A stretch of 64,000 nucleotides of DNA from Microbacteriaceae bacterium VKM Ac-2854 (GTDB taxonomy: Bacteria; Actinomycetota; Actinomycetes; Actinomycetales; Microbacteriaceae). The DNA lies in assembly GCA_013205085.1 (NCBI GenBank), contig JABMLH010000001.1, positions 868,001 through 932,000 on the forward strand, given 5' to 3'. The first letter of the stretch is position 1; each line of letters opens with the position of its first letter. The notes under the pieces are model-generated. The model ran no database searches. It was not told the origin of the DNA and was given only the letters and a program-made list of their open reading frames with translations. The position numbers and the translations under genes are program-made. Shown one piece after another: positions 34,917-43,739 of the stretch.

Positions 34917-35465
34917 GTGAGCGACCTCGCCGACGCATCCGACGCTCTGCTCGCCGAGCGCGCCGCCGACGGCGACGTCCGCGCGTTCGAGACGCTGGTC
35001 AAGCGGCACCTGAGCATCCTGCGCGCCTACGCCTGGCGCCTCACCGGGTCGCAGGCGGATGCGGCGGATGCGGTGCAGGTGGCGCTGATCACGGTGTGGC
35101 AGCAGTTGCCGCAGCTGCGTGAGCCCGCCAGTGTGCGCAGCTGGATGATGCGGATCGTCAGCCGATCGAGTACGGATCTGCTGCGGGCCCGCAAGCCGAC
35201 CGACGACGTGGACGCGGGTCCGCATCCCGAGTCCACCTGGGCCGGCCCGCTCGAATCCGCCCAGAGCAGCGAGGCGATGCGAGCGCTGGCGAAGGCGCTG
35301 GCCGCACTGCCGGAGTCGCAGCGGCAGTGCTGGATTCTCAAGGAGGTCGGCGGTGAGTCGTACAGTGAGATCGCCGAGCATCTCGGCATCACGGCCACGG
35401 CCGTGCGGGGCAAGTTGGCCCGAGCGCGGGAATCCCTGATGGCGGCGATGGAGGAGTGGCGATGA
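34917..35465 (+). CDS. ECF-type RNA polymerase sigma factor
   Basis: 182 aa with only sigma regions 2 and 4. Region 2 is at about 18-92 (DVRAFETLVKRHLSILRAYAWRLTG ... ADAVQVALITVWQQL ... VRSWMMRIVSRSSTDLLR) and region 4 at about 122-178 (LPESQRQCWILKEVGGESYSEIAEHLGITATAVRGKLARAR). The GTG start at 34917 opens the plus-strand half of the Asp23 cluster. No classic anti-sigma gene follows; instead the next gene, overlapping by four bases, is an Asp23-like protein with an extra N-terminal domain. Confidence 0.92.
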   Translation: MSDLADASDALLAERAADGDVRAFETLVKRHLSILRAYAWRLTGSQADAADAVQVALITVWQQLPQLREPASVRSWMMRIVSRSSTDLLRARKPTDDVDAGPHPESTWAGPLESAQSSEAMRALAKALAALPESQRQCWILKEVGGESYSEIAEHLGITATAVRGKLARARESLMAAMEEWR

Positions 35466-36034
35466 GCGACGAACCCCGCGTCTTCACAACGGAGCAGCTC
35501 GGCGAGTACTTGGACGCCGGCCGGCTGCCCTACGACCCCGAGATCGAGGAGTCGCCCGAGAACCTGAGCACCCTGCGCGCGCTGGAGCGCATCCGCGATC
35601 TCTCCGGCGAGTTGATCGCCGGAGACGCGCGCTCGCTGCCGGCGCTCGACGAGGGCTGGCTCGGCGGAGTGCTGGCCGATGTGCGCCGTGAGGCGCGGGC
35701 CGGGCGCGACATCCCGCTCTCGAGCCCGGCGCCGGAGCTGAGCCTCAGCATCACCGAGGGTGCGGTGCGCGGGCTGGTGCGCGATGCGGGCGACGGCGTG
35801 CCGGGGGTGCTGATCGGACGCTGTCGGCTGATCGGCGACGTGGCCGATCGCGACGCCGAGATCACGATCGAGGTCACCGCATCCGTGTTCTGGGGCGTTC
35901 CGATCGCCTCCGCCGCGCAGCAGGTGCGCGAGCGGATCTACTCGCGGCTGCTCACCCAGACCGAGCTGAGGATCGCCGCGATCGACGTGCACATCAGCGA
36001 CGTGCACCTGCCGGAACCGGAGGTCGGAGGATGA
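35462..36034 (+). CDS. Asp23-like protein with N-terminal extension, coupled to sigma
   Basis: 190 aa. Residues about 1-85 form an acidic, helical region (TTEQLGEYLDAGRLPYDPEIEESPENLSTLRALERI); about 90-185 follow the Asp23 pattern (LSITEGAVRGLVRDAGDGVPGV ... EITIEVTASVFWGVP ... IDVHISDVHLPE). The ATG at 35462 overlaps the sigma stop by four bases. Position suggests it may control the sigma factor, but no zinc motif or membrane segment of known anti-sigmas is present. Confidence 0.68.
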   Translation: MSDEPRVFTTEQLGEYLDAGRLPYDPEIEESPENLSTLRALERIRDLSGELIAGDARSLPALDEGWLGGVLADVRREARAGRDIPLSSPAPELSLSITEGAVRGLVRDAGDGVPGVLIGRCRLIGDVADRDAEITIEVTASVFWGVPIASAAQQVRERIYSRLLTQTELRIAAIDVHISDVHLPEPEVGG

Positions 36035-36354
36035 GCGACATCGAGTTGCCGGTGGATCCGGCCGTCGAGCTGGCCGAACGCGTGCGCGCGATCACCGGGG
36101 TGCGGGGAGTGTACGGCGCCCGTCCGGCGCTGCTCGGGGCGGTTGTGCACGTGGTGAAGCGCGCCGAACCGAGTCCGGTGCTGCTCACGGTGACGGCGGA
36201 GGAGGTGCGCGTCGCGGTCGAGATCGCGGTCTCGGCGGCCGGCACCGCGCCGACCACCGCCCGCGCGGTGGGCGACGCCGTGCGTGCGTGGTGCGCGGAG
36301 GCGTATCCGCTGCTGCAACCCTCCGTCGCCGTCCGCGTCTCCTTCGTGGAGTGA
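36031..36354 (+). CDS. Small Asp23-cluster protein, unknown
   Basis: 107 aa. LAERVRAITGVRGVYGARPALLG and VLLTVTAEEVRVAVEIAVSAAG give a strand-helix pattern like a truncated Asp23 fold. It overlaps the previous gene by four bases, so sigma, Asp23-like and this gene form one unit. No membrane segment. I do not recognise a named family. Confidence 0.65.
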   Translation: MSDIELPVDPAVELAERVRAITGVRGVYGARPALLGAVVHVVKRAEPSPVLLTVTAEEVRVAVEIAVSAAGTAPTTARAVGDAVRAWCAEAYPLLQPSVAVRVSFVE

Positions 36355-36368
36355 CCGGCACGCCCTTC

Positions 36369-36427
36369 GGTGGTTGAGCCTGCCGAAACCACCAGTCGAT
36401 CGGGGTAGTTTCCGCAGGCTCAACTAG
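36369..36427. repeat. Family D palindromic element, copy 2
   Basis: 36372-36389 (GGTTGAGCCTGCCGAAAC) pairs with 36408-36425 (16 of 18). It lies between converging genes (Asp23 cluster and the permease). Confidence 0.75.
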
Positions 36428-36434
36428 CGGCGAA

Positions 36435-37313
36435 CTAGATCGTGTTCGGGGCGAGGCGGGCGTTCTCGCGGGCGGCCTCGCGGTCGCGGCGGCGTGCCAG
36501 CTGCTGGCCGCCGCGGCGACCCTGGCGCTGCTCGAGGTAACGGGCGAGCTGCGAGAGCAGCAGGTTGATCACGATGTAGATCACCGAGATCACCAGGTAG
36601 GTCTGGATGAGGTGACCGGTGTAGGCGGTCAGGTTCTTGCCCGACTTCATCAGCTCGGGGTAGCTCGCGGCGTAACCGAGGGTCGAGTCCTTGAGCAGGC
36701 TGACCACCTGGGTGACCAAGCTCGGCACGGCGAGGCGGATCGCCTGCGGCAGCACCACCTTGCGCATCGCCTGCCCGCGCGACAGGCCCAGCGCGAGCGC
36801 CGCCTCCGTCTGGCCTTTCGGCAGCGCGAGGATCGCCGCACGGAACACCTCGGCGATCACCGCGGAGGCGCAGACGATGATCGGCACCACGAGCTTCCAG
36901 AACAGCGGCAGATTCACGCCGATCGAGGGTAGGCCGCCCACGAAGACGTAGACCACCAGCAGCAGCGGGATGGAGCGGAAGAACTCCACCCAGGCGCCGG
37001 AGAGCTTCGAGACCCAGCGGGTCCGGCTGAGCCGGCCGAGCGCGAGCAGCACCGCGAACGGGAATGCGACGACCCCCGCGACCACGGTGCACAGCAGCGT
37101 GTTGCCCAGGCCGCCGATCAGGAACTGCACGTACGGCCACTGGGTGAACTCCGCCCAGCGCTCCGGCGCGAGCTGACCCTTCTGGGCGAACAGCCACACG
37201 GCCCATCCGATCGCGGCGGCGAGCACCAGCACGGTGATCACGGTGACGATCAGGATGGTGCGCCGACCGCGCGGGCCGGGCACGTCGAAGAGGACGCGGT
37301 TCACGGAGCTCAT
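36435..37313 (-). CDS. Amino acid ABC transporter permease (GluD-like)
   Basis: 292 aa with an N-terminal helix, then the His/Glu/Gln/Arg-family permease core of five helices and the EAA loop EAALALGLSRGQAMRKVVLPQAIR. It forms the channel with the permease encoded upstream at 37310. Length and extra N- and C-terminal regions match GluD of glutamate transporters in Actinobacteria. Coding ATG overlaps the other permease stop by four bases. Confidence 0.92.
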   Translation of the reverse strand: MSSVNRVLFDVPGPRGRRTILIVTVITVLVLAAAIGWAVWLFAQKGQLAPERWAEFTQWPYVQFLIGGLGNTLLCTVVAGVVAFPFAVLLALGRLSRTRWVSKLSGAWVEFFRSIPLLLVVYVFVGGLPSIGVNLPLFWKLVVPIIVCASAVIAEVFRAAILALPKGQTEAALALGLSRGQAMRKVVLPQAIRLAVPSLVTQVVSLLKDSTLGYAASYPELMKSGKNLTAYTGHLIQTYLVISVIYIVINLLLSQLARYLEQRQGRRGGQQLARRRDREAARENARLAPNTI

Positions 37314-37954
37314 CGGAGGATCGCCACCTTGCGTTCGATGAAGCCGCCCAGCGCGCCCGCGCCGAGGGCGATGGAGGAGTAGATCGCGGCGGCCGCGGCG
37401 TACAGGCCGATGCCCCAGGCCTCGACCAGGTTGATCTTCTGCGCGACGCCGAGCAGGTCCATCACCCCGATCGCGGAGGCGAGGGAGGAGCCCAGCAGCA
37501 CGCCGATGAAAACGTTGACCAGCGGCTGCACCATCGAACCGAACGCCTGCGGCAGGATCACCCGGCGGACCGACTGCCCGAAGGTCAGGCCCAGCGCGCG
37601 CGACGCCTCGGCCTGGCCGACCGGCACCGTGTTGATGCCGGTGCGGATCGCCTCGCAAACGAAGGCGGCGTTGAAGATCGCCAGACAGATCGCGGCGGTG
37701 GAGTAGAGGTCGAAGACGATGCCGATGTCGGGCAGCCCGAAGGTGAACAGGATCAGCAGGCACAGCAGCGGGATGTTGCGCAGCACCTCCACGTAGACGC
37801 TGCCGAAGGCGCGCAGCGGGGTGATCGGCGAGACCCGGCAGACCGCGATTAGGGTGCCGAGAACGACCGCGCCGGCGAAGCCGAGCCCCGTCAGCGAGAC
37901 GGCGACCCAGATCCCGCTCAGGATCTGGGGGAGGTAGAGCGTGAGCGTATCCAT
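37310..37954 (-). CDS. Amino acid ABC transporter permease (GluC-like)
   Basis: 214 aa, five membrane helices and the EAA loop EASRALGLTFGQSVRRVILPQAF. LRNIPLLCLLILFTFGLP is the conserved region of polar amino acid permeases. The start ATG 37954 was chosen where the membrane domain begins; the longer open frame reads through the family D palindrome. Gene order binding protein, GluC, GluD matches the glutamate uptake operon of Corynebacterium, where the ATPase comes first. Confidence 0.92.
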   Translation of the reverse strand: MDTLTLYLPQILSGIWVAVSLTGLGFAGAVVLGTLIAVCRVSPITPLRAFGSVYVEVLRNIPLLCLLILFTFGLPDIGIVFDLYSTAAICLAIFNAAFVCEAIRTGINTVPVGQAEASRALGLTFGQSVRRVILPQAFGSMVQPLVNVFIGVLLGSSLASAIGVMDLLGVAQKINLVEAWGIGLYAAAAAIYSSIALGAGALGGFIERKVAILR

Positions 37955-37998
37955 GCGGCGCCTTTCGAGGAAATCCTTCGGCCGAGCCCGAACCCCTC

Positions 37999-38052
37999 CG
38001 CTGGTTGAGCCTGCCGAAACCAGAGCTGTGGTTTCGGCGGACTCAACCAGCG
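37999..38052. repeat. Family D palindromic element, copy 3
   Basis: 37999-38022 (CGCTGGTTGAGCCTGCCGAA and four more bases) pairs with 38029-38052, 22 of 24, loop 6 bases. It sits inside the transporter operon between binding-protein and permease genes, where a stable hairpin would favour higher binding-protein mRNA. Confidence 0.82.
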
Positions 38053-38081
38053 AGGTGCAGTCTCGACCAGCGAGAACGGGA

Positions 38082-39047
38082 TCAGGATCCGGGAACGGAC
38101 CCAATCTCGGGGAAGTCAGGAGCGTCGCCCTCGACCACGGTGCCGACGGTGGCCTTCCAGAGCTTCGCCCAGGAGCCGTCCTTCTCGATCTCCTCCAGGA
38201 AGGAGTTCACGAACTCCTTCGCGGCCGGGTCGTCCTTGGTGACGCCGACGCCGTACGGGTCGGAGGTGAACGGCTCGCCGACGACCTTGAGGTCGGGGTT
38301 CTGCACTGCGTTCGAGAGCAGGATCGACTCGTCGATCACGTAGGCGTCGGCGCGGCCCTGCTGCACGGCCGCGACGCAGTCGGCGTTCTCGGTGAACAGC
38401 ACCTGCTCCGCATCCGGCGCGAACTCGTCCAGCGCGGTGACGGCGGTCGAGTTGGACTCGGTGGTCACCTTCGTGCCGGAGGTGAGGTCCTTGACGGATG
38501 TGATCGTGTCGTTGTCCTTCTTCACCATCACCGAGGCGCCGGAGGAGTAGTACGGGCCGGCGAAGGCGATCTTCTCGGCGCGCGGCTCGGTGATCGAGTA
38601 GGTCGCGATCACGACGTCGACCGAGTCGTTCTGCAGCAGGGTCTCGCGGGTGTCCACGGTGGTCTGCGTGAGGTCGACCTTGGCGTCGTCGCCCAGGATG
38701 TAGCGGGCGAGCAGGTCGCCGATGCCGGCGTCGAAGCCGGTGATCTTGCCGGTGGCCGGATCCTGGATCGAGAACAGCGCGCCGGTGTCGGTGCCGCCGC
38801 GGCGCAGCACGCCGGACTCCTTGATCTTAGTGGCCCAGTCGTTGTCGGCGACGACCGAGTCGTCGGCGACGGGGCCCGCCGAGATCACGGCGTCGTAGGC
38901 GTCGACCTCGGCCGCGGCGGAGGAGGAGGTGTCGCCCGGCACGGCACCGCTGGAGCACGCGGTGAGGGCGATGGCGAGGCCGGCCGCGGCAGCGGCTCCG
39001 GCGAGGAGACGGCGGATCCGAGGAGTCCGCACGGGGGAGAGGGTCAT
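38082..39047 (-). CDS. Glutamate-type ABC transporter substrate-binding lipoprotein
   Basis: 321 aa. The leader ends in LTACSSG, a lipobox, so the protein is anchored outside the membrane. The body has the type-3 solute-binding fold: GFDAGIGDLLARYILGDD, SVDVVIATYSITEPRAEKIAFAGPYY (the polar amino acid signature) and DADAYVIDES-like lobes. GluB-like by gene order. ATG at 39047. Confidence 0.92.
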   Translation of the reverse strand: MTLSPVRTPRIRRLLAGAAAAAGLAIALTACSSGAVPGDTSSSAAAEVDAYDAVISAGPVADDSVVADNDWATKIKESGVLRRGGTDTGALFSIQDPATGKITGFDAGIGDLLARYILGDDAKVDLTQTTVDTRETLLQNDSVDVVIATYSITEPRAEKIAFAGPYYSSGASVMVKKDNDTITSVKDLTSGTKVTTESNSTAVTALDEFAPDAEQVLFTENADCVAAVQQGRADAYVIDESILLSNAVQNPDLKVVGEPFTSDPYGVGVTKDDPAAKEFVNSFLEEIEKDGSWAKLWKATVGTVVEGDAPDFPEIGSVPGS

Positions 39048-39102
39048 GGTGATCTCTTTCCTTGATTGCTGTGTGGTGCTGGATGTGGCGGGTCTGGACA
39101 GC

Positions 39103-39849
39103 TCAGTGGCTGAGGATCTTGGAGAGGAAGTCGCGCGCCCGCTCCGATTTCGCGGCGGTGAAGAACTCCTCGGGCGTGCCGGTCTCGACGATCGCGCCGG
39201 CATCCATGTACACGACGCGGTCCGCGGCCTTGCGGGCGAAGCCCATCTCGTGCGTGACGACGACCATCGTCATGCCGTCCTTCGCCAGGGCGGTCATCAC
39301 GTCGAGCACCTCGCTGACCATCTCGGGGTCCAGCGCCGAGGTCGGCTCGTCGAAGAGCAGCAGCTTGGGCTTCATCGCCAGAGCGCGGGCGATGGCGACG
39401 CGCTGCTGCTGGCCACCGGAGAGTTCGGCGGGCTTGCTCTGCGCCTTGTCAGCGAGTCCCACGCGCGCCAGCAGCGCCAGCGCCTCCGACTCCGCCTGCT
39501 TCTTCGGGGTCTTGCGCACGGTCATCGGCGCGAGGGTCACGTTCTCCAGCGCGGTGAGGTGCGAGAACAGGTTGAAGGACTGGAAGACCATGCCGACGTC
39601 GGCCCGCAGCGCGGCGAGGGCCCTCCCCTCTTCGGGGAGGGGGGTGCCGTCGATCTCGACGACCCCCTCGTCGTGCTTCTCCATCCGGTTGATGCAGCGG
39701 CACAGCGTGGACTTGCCGGAGCCGGACGCGCCGACGACCACCACCACTTCGCCCGGCGCGACGTCGAGAGACACGTCGTTCAGGGCGGTGAAGTCTCCGA
39801 ATCGCTTGCTGAGGTGTTCGATGTGGAGCAGGGGTGCCGACGGTGCCAT
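39103..39849 (-). CDS. Amino acid ABC transporter ATP-binding protein (GluA-like)
   Basis: 248 aa with Walker [11 protein letters not shown]-loop [12 protein letters not shown], signature [15 protein letters not shown], Walker [14 protein letters not shown] and the H-loop VVTHE. This energises the glutamate-type importer whose other parts lie downstream (38082, 37310, 36435). First gene of the operon, directly facing the divergent LysR gene. Confidence 0.94.
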   Translation of the reverse strand: MAPSAPLLHIEHLSKRFGDFTALNDVSLDVAPGEVVVVVGASGSGKSTLCRCINRMEKHDEGVVEIDGTPLPEEGRALAALRADVGMVFQSFNLFSHLTALENVTLAPMTVRKTPKKQAESEALALLARVGLADKAQSKPAELSGGQQQRVAIARALAMKPKLLLFDEPTSALDPEMVSEVLDVMTALAKDGMTMVVVTHEMGFARKAADRVVYMDAGAIVETGTPEEFFTAAKSERARDFLSKILSH

Positions 39850-39888
39850 GTTCGTAACTGTAGGAATCCGGCATCCAGAAGTCGAATA

Positions 39889-39909
39889 GATAGTGTTTCG
39901 GCACATATC
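39889..39909. promoter_or_regulatory. Candidate LysR binding site in the divergent promoter
   Basis: GATA (39889-39892) and TATC (39906-39909) form a 13-base-spaced inverted repeat in an AT-rich patch between the ATPase gene and lysR. LysR proteins usually bind interrupted palindromes in such shared regions. Confidence 0.4.
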
Positions 39910-39930
39910 AGATTCTCTTATTCTCGAAGC

Positions 39931-40866
39931 ATGCTCGAAACACGTCAGTTGCACCTGATCCAGGTGATCGCCGCGACCGGTTCGTACTCCGCGGCGGGCC
40001 GCGCGCTCGGCTTGACTCAGCCCGCCGTCACGTACCAGATGCGCCAGCTCGAACTCGCGCTCGGGGTCGCACTGACCGTACGGCGCGGCCGGATGATGCG
40101 GCTCACACCGGCGGGGGAAGTCCTGCTCACGCACGCGGAGAGGGTGCTGGTCGCCATCCGGGCGGCGGAGGAGGAACTCGGCAGCTTCGTGGGCCGAGAT
40201 GTGGGCGCCGTGCGGATCGCGACCTTCCCCTCCGCATCCGCGACCATCGTCGCCGACGCGATGGCGGTCGTCTCCGCGCTGCGACCGGATGTGGAGATCA
40301 CGCACGTGCAGGCCGAGCCGGATGAGGCTCGGGCGCTGGTGCGTCGCGGCGACGCGGACATCGCGGTCACCTACGGCTTCGACGCGTCGCCGTTCTACCC
40401 GGACGCGGTGGAGAACGAGATCGGCGCGATGCTGCGCCGGGAGCCGCTGTTCCGCGACGAGATGTGGTTGCTGCTGCCGGTCGGGCATCCCGCGGCCGCG
40501 CTCGGCGAGATCACGATGGCGGATCTGCGCGCCGAGACCTGGAACCTCGCCAGCGACAGGTTCCGGTCGATGGCGCGTGGCCTCGCCGCTGAGGCGGGAT
40601 TCGAGCCGAAGCTCGCGCACGTGGCCGACGACTTCGTGCTGATGCAGTCGCTCGTGGCGCGTCGACTCGGCGTCGCGATCGTGCCCGGCCTCGCGCTCGC
40701 CGCGCATCGCAATCCGCGCACGGTCGCGCGCCGCATGGCCGGTTGGCCCGCACGGCAGGTGCAACTCGAGGTGTGGCCCGACCTCGTGCGGGTGCCCTCG
40801 ATCGCCTCGATGCTCGCCGTGCTGGCCGACGCCGCCTTGCGCGTCAAACTCCCTCGCCGCCGCTGA
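39931..40866 (+). CDS. LysR-family regulator, divergent from the glutamate transporter
   Basis: 311 aa. The N-terminal winged helix-turn-helix reads [37 protein letters not shown]; the effector-binding domain follows with [21 protein letters not shown] and a C-terminal [16 protein letters not shown]. It probably regulates the divergent amino acid transporter and its own gene in response to an amino acid. The ATG at 39931 follows an AT-rich leader. Confidence 0.92.
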   Translation: MLETRQLHLIQVIAATGSYSAAGRALGLTQPAVTYQMRQLELALGVALTVRRGRMMRLTPAGEVLLTHAERVLVAIRAAEEELGSFVGRDVGAVRIATFPSASATIVADAMAVVSALRPDVEITHVQAEPDEARALVRRGDADIAVTYGFDASPFYPDAVENEIGAMLRREPLFRDEMWLLLPVGHPAAALGEITMADLRAETWNLASDRFRSMARGLAAEAGFEPKLAHVADDFVLMQSLVARRLGVAIVPGLALAAHRNPRTVARRMAGWPARQVQLEVWPDLVRVPSIASMLAVLADAALRVKLPRRR

Positions 40867-40873
40867 CTCTCCT

Positions 40874-40944
40874 GCGAGGGACCCCTCCAGCGCGCGAGGG
40901 CGCCGCGCACCGGGGCGCCCTCGCGCGCTGCGCGGGTCCCTCGC
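40874..40944. repeat. Family B cruciform element, copy 3
   Basis: Outer arms 40874-40884 (GCGAGGGACCC) and 40934-40944 pair perfectly; the inner stem CAGCGCGCGAGGGCGCC pairs with GGCGCCCTCGCGCGCTG. It separates the converging lysR and ribokinase genes and ends four bases from the ribokinase stop. Confidence 0.85.
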
Positions 40945-40947
40945 GGG

Positions 40948-41838
40948 CTAGAGCAGCGCGCGGATGGCGGACTCGTGCGGGATGGACGGGACGGCGCCCG
41001 GATACTGCACGGAGAGAGCGGCGGCGGCGGTGGCGAACCGGGATGCCTCGACGAGGGCGGCCAAGGCCGTTCCGGTGAGGACGGCGACGAGGGCGCCGCA
41101 GAAGGTGTCGCCGGCGCCGGTGGTGTCGACGGCGTCGACCGTCAGCCCGGCGATGCGCTCGCTGCCCTCGCGCGTGGCGATGAGCGCGCCGGCGGAGCCC
41201 AGCGTGATGATCAGCGCCGGAACCCGCTCGAGCAGGGTGGCCGCGAGCGCATCCGGATCGGCGGGGTCGCCGTCGGCCAGAACGGCGGCCTCGTGCTCGT
41301 TCACGATCAGCAGGTCGAGTTCGGCGAGCAGCTCGTCGGGCAGCGGCTGGATCGGCGCGGCGTTCAGGGCGGTGAGCGTGCCGGCCGCGCGGGCCGTGCG
41401 CGCGGCGTCGAGCACCGTAGGCAGTGGAGTCTCCAACTGCAGCAGCAGGGCGTCGGCGCCGGCGATGGCGTCGCGCTCCTGTCCGCTGAGGTCAAGGAGG
41501 GTCGCGTTGGCGCCCGAGTCGACGACGATCGTGTTCTCCGCCGCGGAATCGACCGTGATCAGGGCCGTGCCGGTGCGCTCGGTGACGCGACGGACCAGCA
41601 TCCGCACGCCTGCCTCCGCCAGTGTCGCGGTGAGGGTGTCACCGGCAGCATCCGAGCCGATCGCGGCGATGAACGTCGCGTCGGCGCCGGCGCGTGCGGC
41701 CGCGATCACCTGATTGTTGCCCTTGCCGCCCGGGTGCTGCTCCGCCGCGGTCGCGAGCAGGGTCTCGCCGGGCTTCGGGATGCGTTCGACGCGGTAGACG
41801 AGGTCGAGATTGGCGCTTCCGAGGACGACGACGGTCAT
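40948..41838 (-). CDS. Ribokinase-like PfkB-family sugar kinase
   Basis: 296 aa. The PfkB motif 1 HPGGKGNNQVIAAARAG (about 36-52) and motif 2 DTTGAGDTFCGALV near the C-terminus are present, with VVVLGSANLDLVYRVERIPKPGET at the start typical of ribokinase. It phosphorylates ribose or a similar sugar at O5 in the cytoplasm. No ribose transporter lies nearby. ATG at 41838. Confidence 0.9.
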   Translation of the reverse strand: MTVVVLGSANLDLVYRVERIPKPGETLLATAAEQHPGGKGNNQVIAAARAGADATFIAAIGSDAAGDTLTATLAEAGVRMLVRRVTERTGTALITVDSAAENTIVVDSGANATLLDLSGQERDAIAGADALLLQLETPLPTVLDAARTARAAGTLTALNAAPIQPLPDELLAELDLLIVNEHEAAVLADGDPADPDALAATLLERVPALIITLGSAGALIATREGSERIAGLTVDAVDTTGAGDTFCGALVAVLTGTALAALVEASRFATAAAALSVQYPGAVPSIPHESAIRALL

Positions 41839-41876
41839 GAGTCGAGGGTAGTCGGCGCGCGCGGGCCGGCTTTCGA

Positions 41877-42659
41877 TCAACAGTGCTCGTACACGTACCC
41901 GGGGTGCTCCGCCGGCACCAGTTCGCGGTCGCGCAGCAGGCTGATCGGTGGGGTGGCCGGATCCGCGCAGACATCGGCGAAGTCGCCGCGAAGGTCGTCG
42001 GTGTATTCGATGTCGATCACGTCCGCCCCGTAGGCGTCCGTGTACGCCGCGCACTCGTCGAACGTGAAGCACTCCTCCGACACGGCGAAGTCGAAGCCCG
42101 GATCGTCGGCGTACTCCTCGGCGCGATCCGCCGTGTTCTTCTGCCCGATCGCGAGGCCGGCGGCATGGGCGCGCTGAACGTAGAGCGTGGCCAGGGCGCG
42201 GTTGTCCTCGTCGGTCAGCGCGCCGTTCGATCGGGTGTCGGAGTCGAGGTTGTCGATCTCGACCGCGTCGAAGCCCTTCTCGGCGCACGAATCGATCACG
42301 GCCCCGATCCGCTCGGCGATGGCGGCGCGTGCCTGCGGCGTCGACGTATCGAGCAGCATCTCGTCCGGCCAGTTCTCGTCGATCACGGCTTCGCCGTCGG
42401 CCAGCAGTACGAGTCCGGCGTCGAGCCATTCCTCGCCCTGCCCCGGCTGGCTCTGGAACCCGTTCACGTAGCAGATCGAGTAGCGCCCCTCGGCGGGCTC
42501 GGCGTCGCTGTCGCGTTCGACGATCGTGACGCCAGCCGGCGGGTCGTACGCACCGCCGAGTTGGTAGTCGGCGACGCCGTCGGCGGGGAAGGCGGTGGGT
42601 GCGGCGGAGCAGGCCGTCAAGCCCAGGGCGCAGAACAGGATCAGGGCGAGGCGACGCAT
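41877..42659 (-). CDS. GH114-like lipoprotein (endo alpha-1,4-polygalactosaminidase family)
   Basis: 260 aa. A lipoprotein leader (MRRLALILFCALGLTACSAA) is followed by a TIM-barrel-like domain: DYQLGGAYDPPAGVTIVERD, SICYVNGFQSQPG, KGFDAVEIDNLDS and GLAIGQKNTAD are the blocks of the GH114/TM1410 family, whose members cut galactosamine-containing polysaccharides. Acidic residues in the VEIDN motif are likely catalytic. It would act at the outer membrane face. The true substrate is unknown. It faces the divergent aldo/keto reductase. Confidence 0.85.
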   Translation of the reverse strand: MRRLALILFCALGLTACSAAPTAFPADGVADYQLGGAYDPPAGVTIVERDSDAEPAEGRYSICYVNGFQSQPGQGEEWLDAGLVLLADGEAVIDENWPDEMLLDTSTPQARAAIAERIGAVIDSCAEKGFDAVEIDNLDSDTRSNGALTDEDNRALATLYVQRAHAAGLAIGQKNTADRAEEYADDPGFDFAVSEECFTFDECAAYTDAYGADVIDIEYTDDLRGDFADVCADPATPPISLLRDRELVPAEHPGYVYEHC

Positions 42660-42682
42660 CCGACAACCGTAGGCTTTCGAGC

Positions 42683-43669
42683 ATGCAGACCAACACCCTC
42701 GGACGCACCGGCGCGGCCGTCTCCGTCATCTCCCTCGGCACCTGGCAGCTCGGCGCGGACTGGGGCGAGGTGAGCGAAGCCGACGCGCACGCCGTCCTCG
42801 ATGCCGCGGTCGAGTCGGGCGTCACCCTGTTCGACACCGCCGACGTCTACGGCGACGGCCGCAGCGAGCAGCTGATCGGCTCGTACCGCGCCGCGCATCC
42901 GGACTCGTCCGTCTTCGTGGCGACGAAGATGGGCCGCCGGATGGATCAGGTGCCGGAGAACTACACCCTCGCCAACTTCCGCGCGTGGACGGATCGATCG
43001 CGCGCGAACCTCGCGGTCGACACGCTCGACCTGGTGCAGCTGCACTGCCCGCCGACCGCGGTCTACAGGGATGACGCGGTCTTCGATGCCCTCGACACCC
43101 TCGTCGCCGAGGGGGCCATCGCCGCCTACGGCGTCTCCGTCGAGACGGTCGAGGAGGCGCTCGCCGCGATCGCGCGACCGAACGTCGCAACGGTGCAGAT
43201 CATCCTGAACGCGTTCCGGCTGAAGCCGCTGGACGAGGTCGTGCCGGCCGCGATCGCCGCCGGCGTCGGCATCATCGCGCGCGTTCCGCTCGCCTCCGGA
43301 CTCCTCAGCGGCAAGTACACGAACGAGACCGTCTTCGCGGCGAACGACCACCGCAGCTACAACCGCGACGGCTCCGCGTTCGACGTCGGCGAGACCTTCA
43401 GCGGCGTCGACTACACCGAGGGTGTGATCGCGGCGCAGGAGTTCGCGGCGCTCGCCGAGGGGCACGGCCTCACGCCCGCCGCGGCCGCTCTCGCCTGGCT
43501 CGCGCAGACCGAGGGCGTCTCCACCGTCATCCCCGGTGCCCGCTCGGCCGAGCAGGCGCGAGCGAACGCGGTGGCCGGCGCCGCGGATCCGCTCGGCCCC
43601 GCCTTCTCCGAGGCGGTCGTCGCGCTCTACGACACCCACTTCCGCGCGGCGGTGCACCCCCGCTGGTGA
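42683..43669 (+). CDS. Aldo/keto reductase
   Basis: 328 aa. The catalytic tetrad is visible as Asp51 and Tyr56 in LFDTADVYG, Lys in FVATKMG and His in LVQLHCPP. The C-terminus has the NADP-binding STVIPGARSAEQARAN. The enzyme reduces aldehydes or ketones with NADPH; its substrate is unknown. The ATG at 42683 fits the family's N-terminus MQTNTLGRTG. It converges on pgm, with a family C palindrome between. Confidence 0.92.
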   Translation: MQTNTLGRTGAAVSVISLGTWQLGADWGEVSEADAHAVLDAAVESGVTLFDTADVYGDGRSEQLIGSYRAAHPDSSVFVATKMGRRMDQVPENYTLANFRAWTDRSRANLAVDTLDLVQLHCPPTAVYRDDAVFDALDTLVAEGAIAAYGVSVETVEEALAAIARPNVATVQIILNAFRLKPLDEVVPAAIAAGVGIIARVPLASGLLSGKYTNETVFAANDHRSYNRDGSAFDVGETFSGVDYTEGVIAAQEFAALAEGHGLTPAAAALAWLAQTEGVSTVIPGARSAEQARANAVAGAADPLGPAFSEAVVALYDTHFRAAVHPRW

Positions 43670-43679
43670 CGCCGCGCGA

Positions 43680-43730
43680 AAAAGGGTTGTCACTTTGTCG
43701 GTGGGTAACCGACAAAGTGACAACCCTTTT
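43680..43730. repeat. Family C palindromic element, copy 2
   Basis: A perfect 23-base stem (43680-43702 with 43708-43730) with a 5-base loop lies between two converging genes. It is the intact intergenic form of the element found inside ureF. Confidence 0.9.
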
Positions 43731-43739
43731 CGATCGGGG

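Noticed and set aside
37955-38104. N-terminal extension of the GluC-like permease
   Set aside because: It would translate the family D palindrome; the membrane domain starts at the ATG at 37954.
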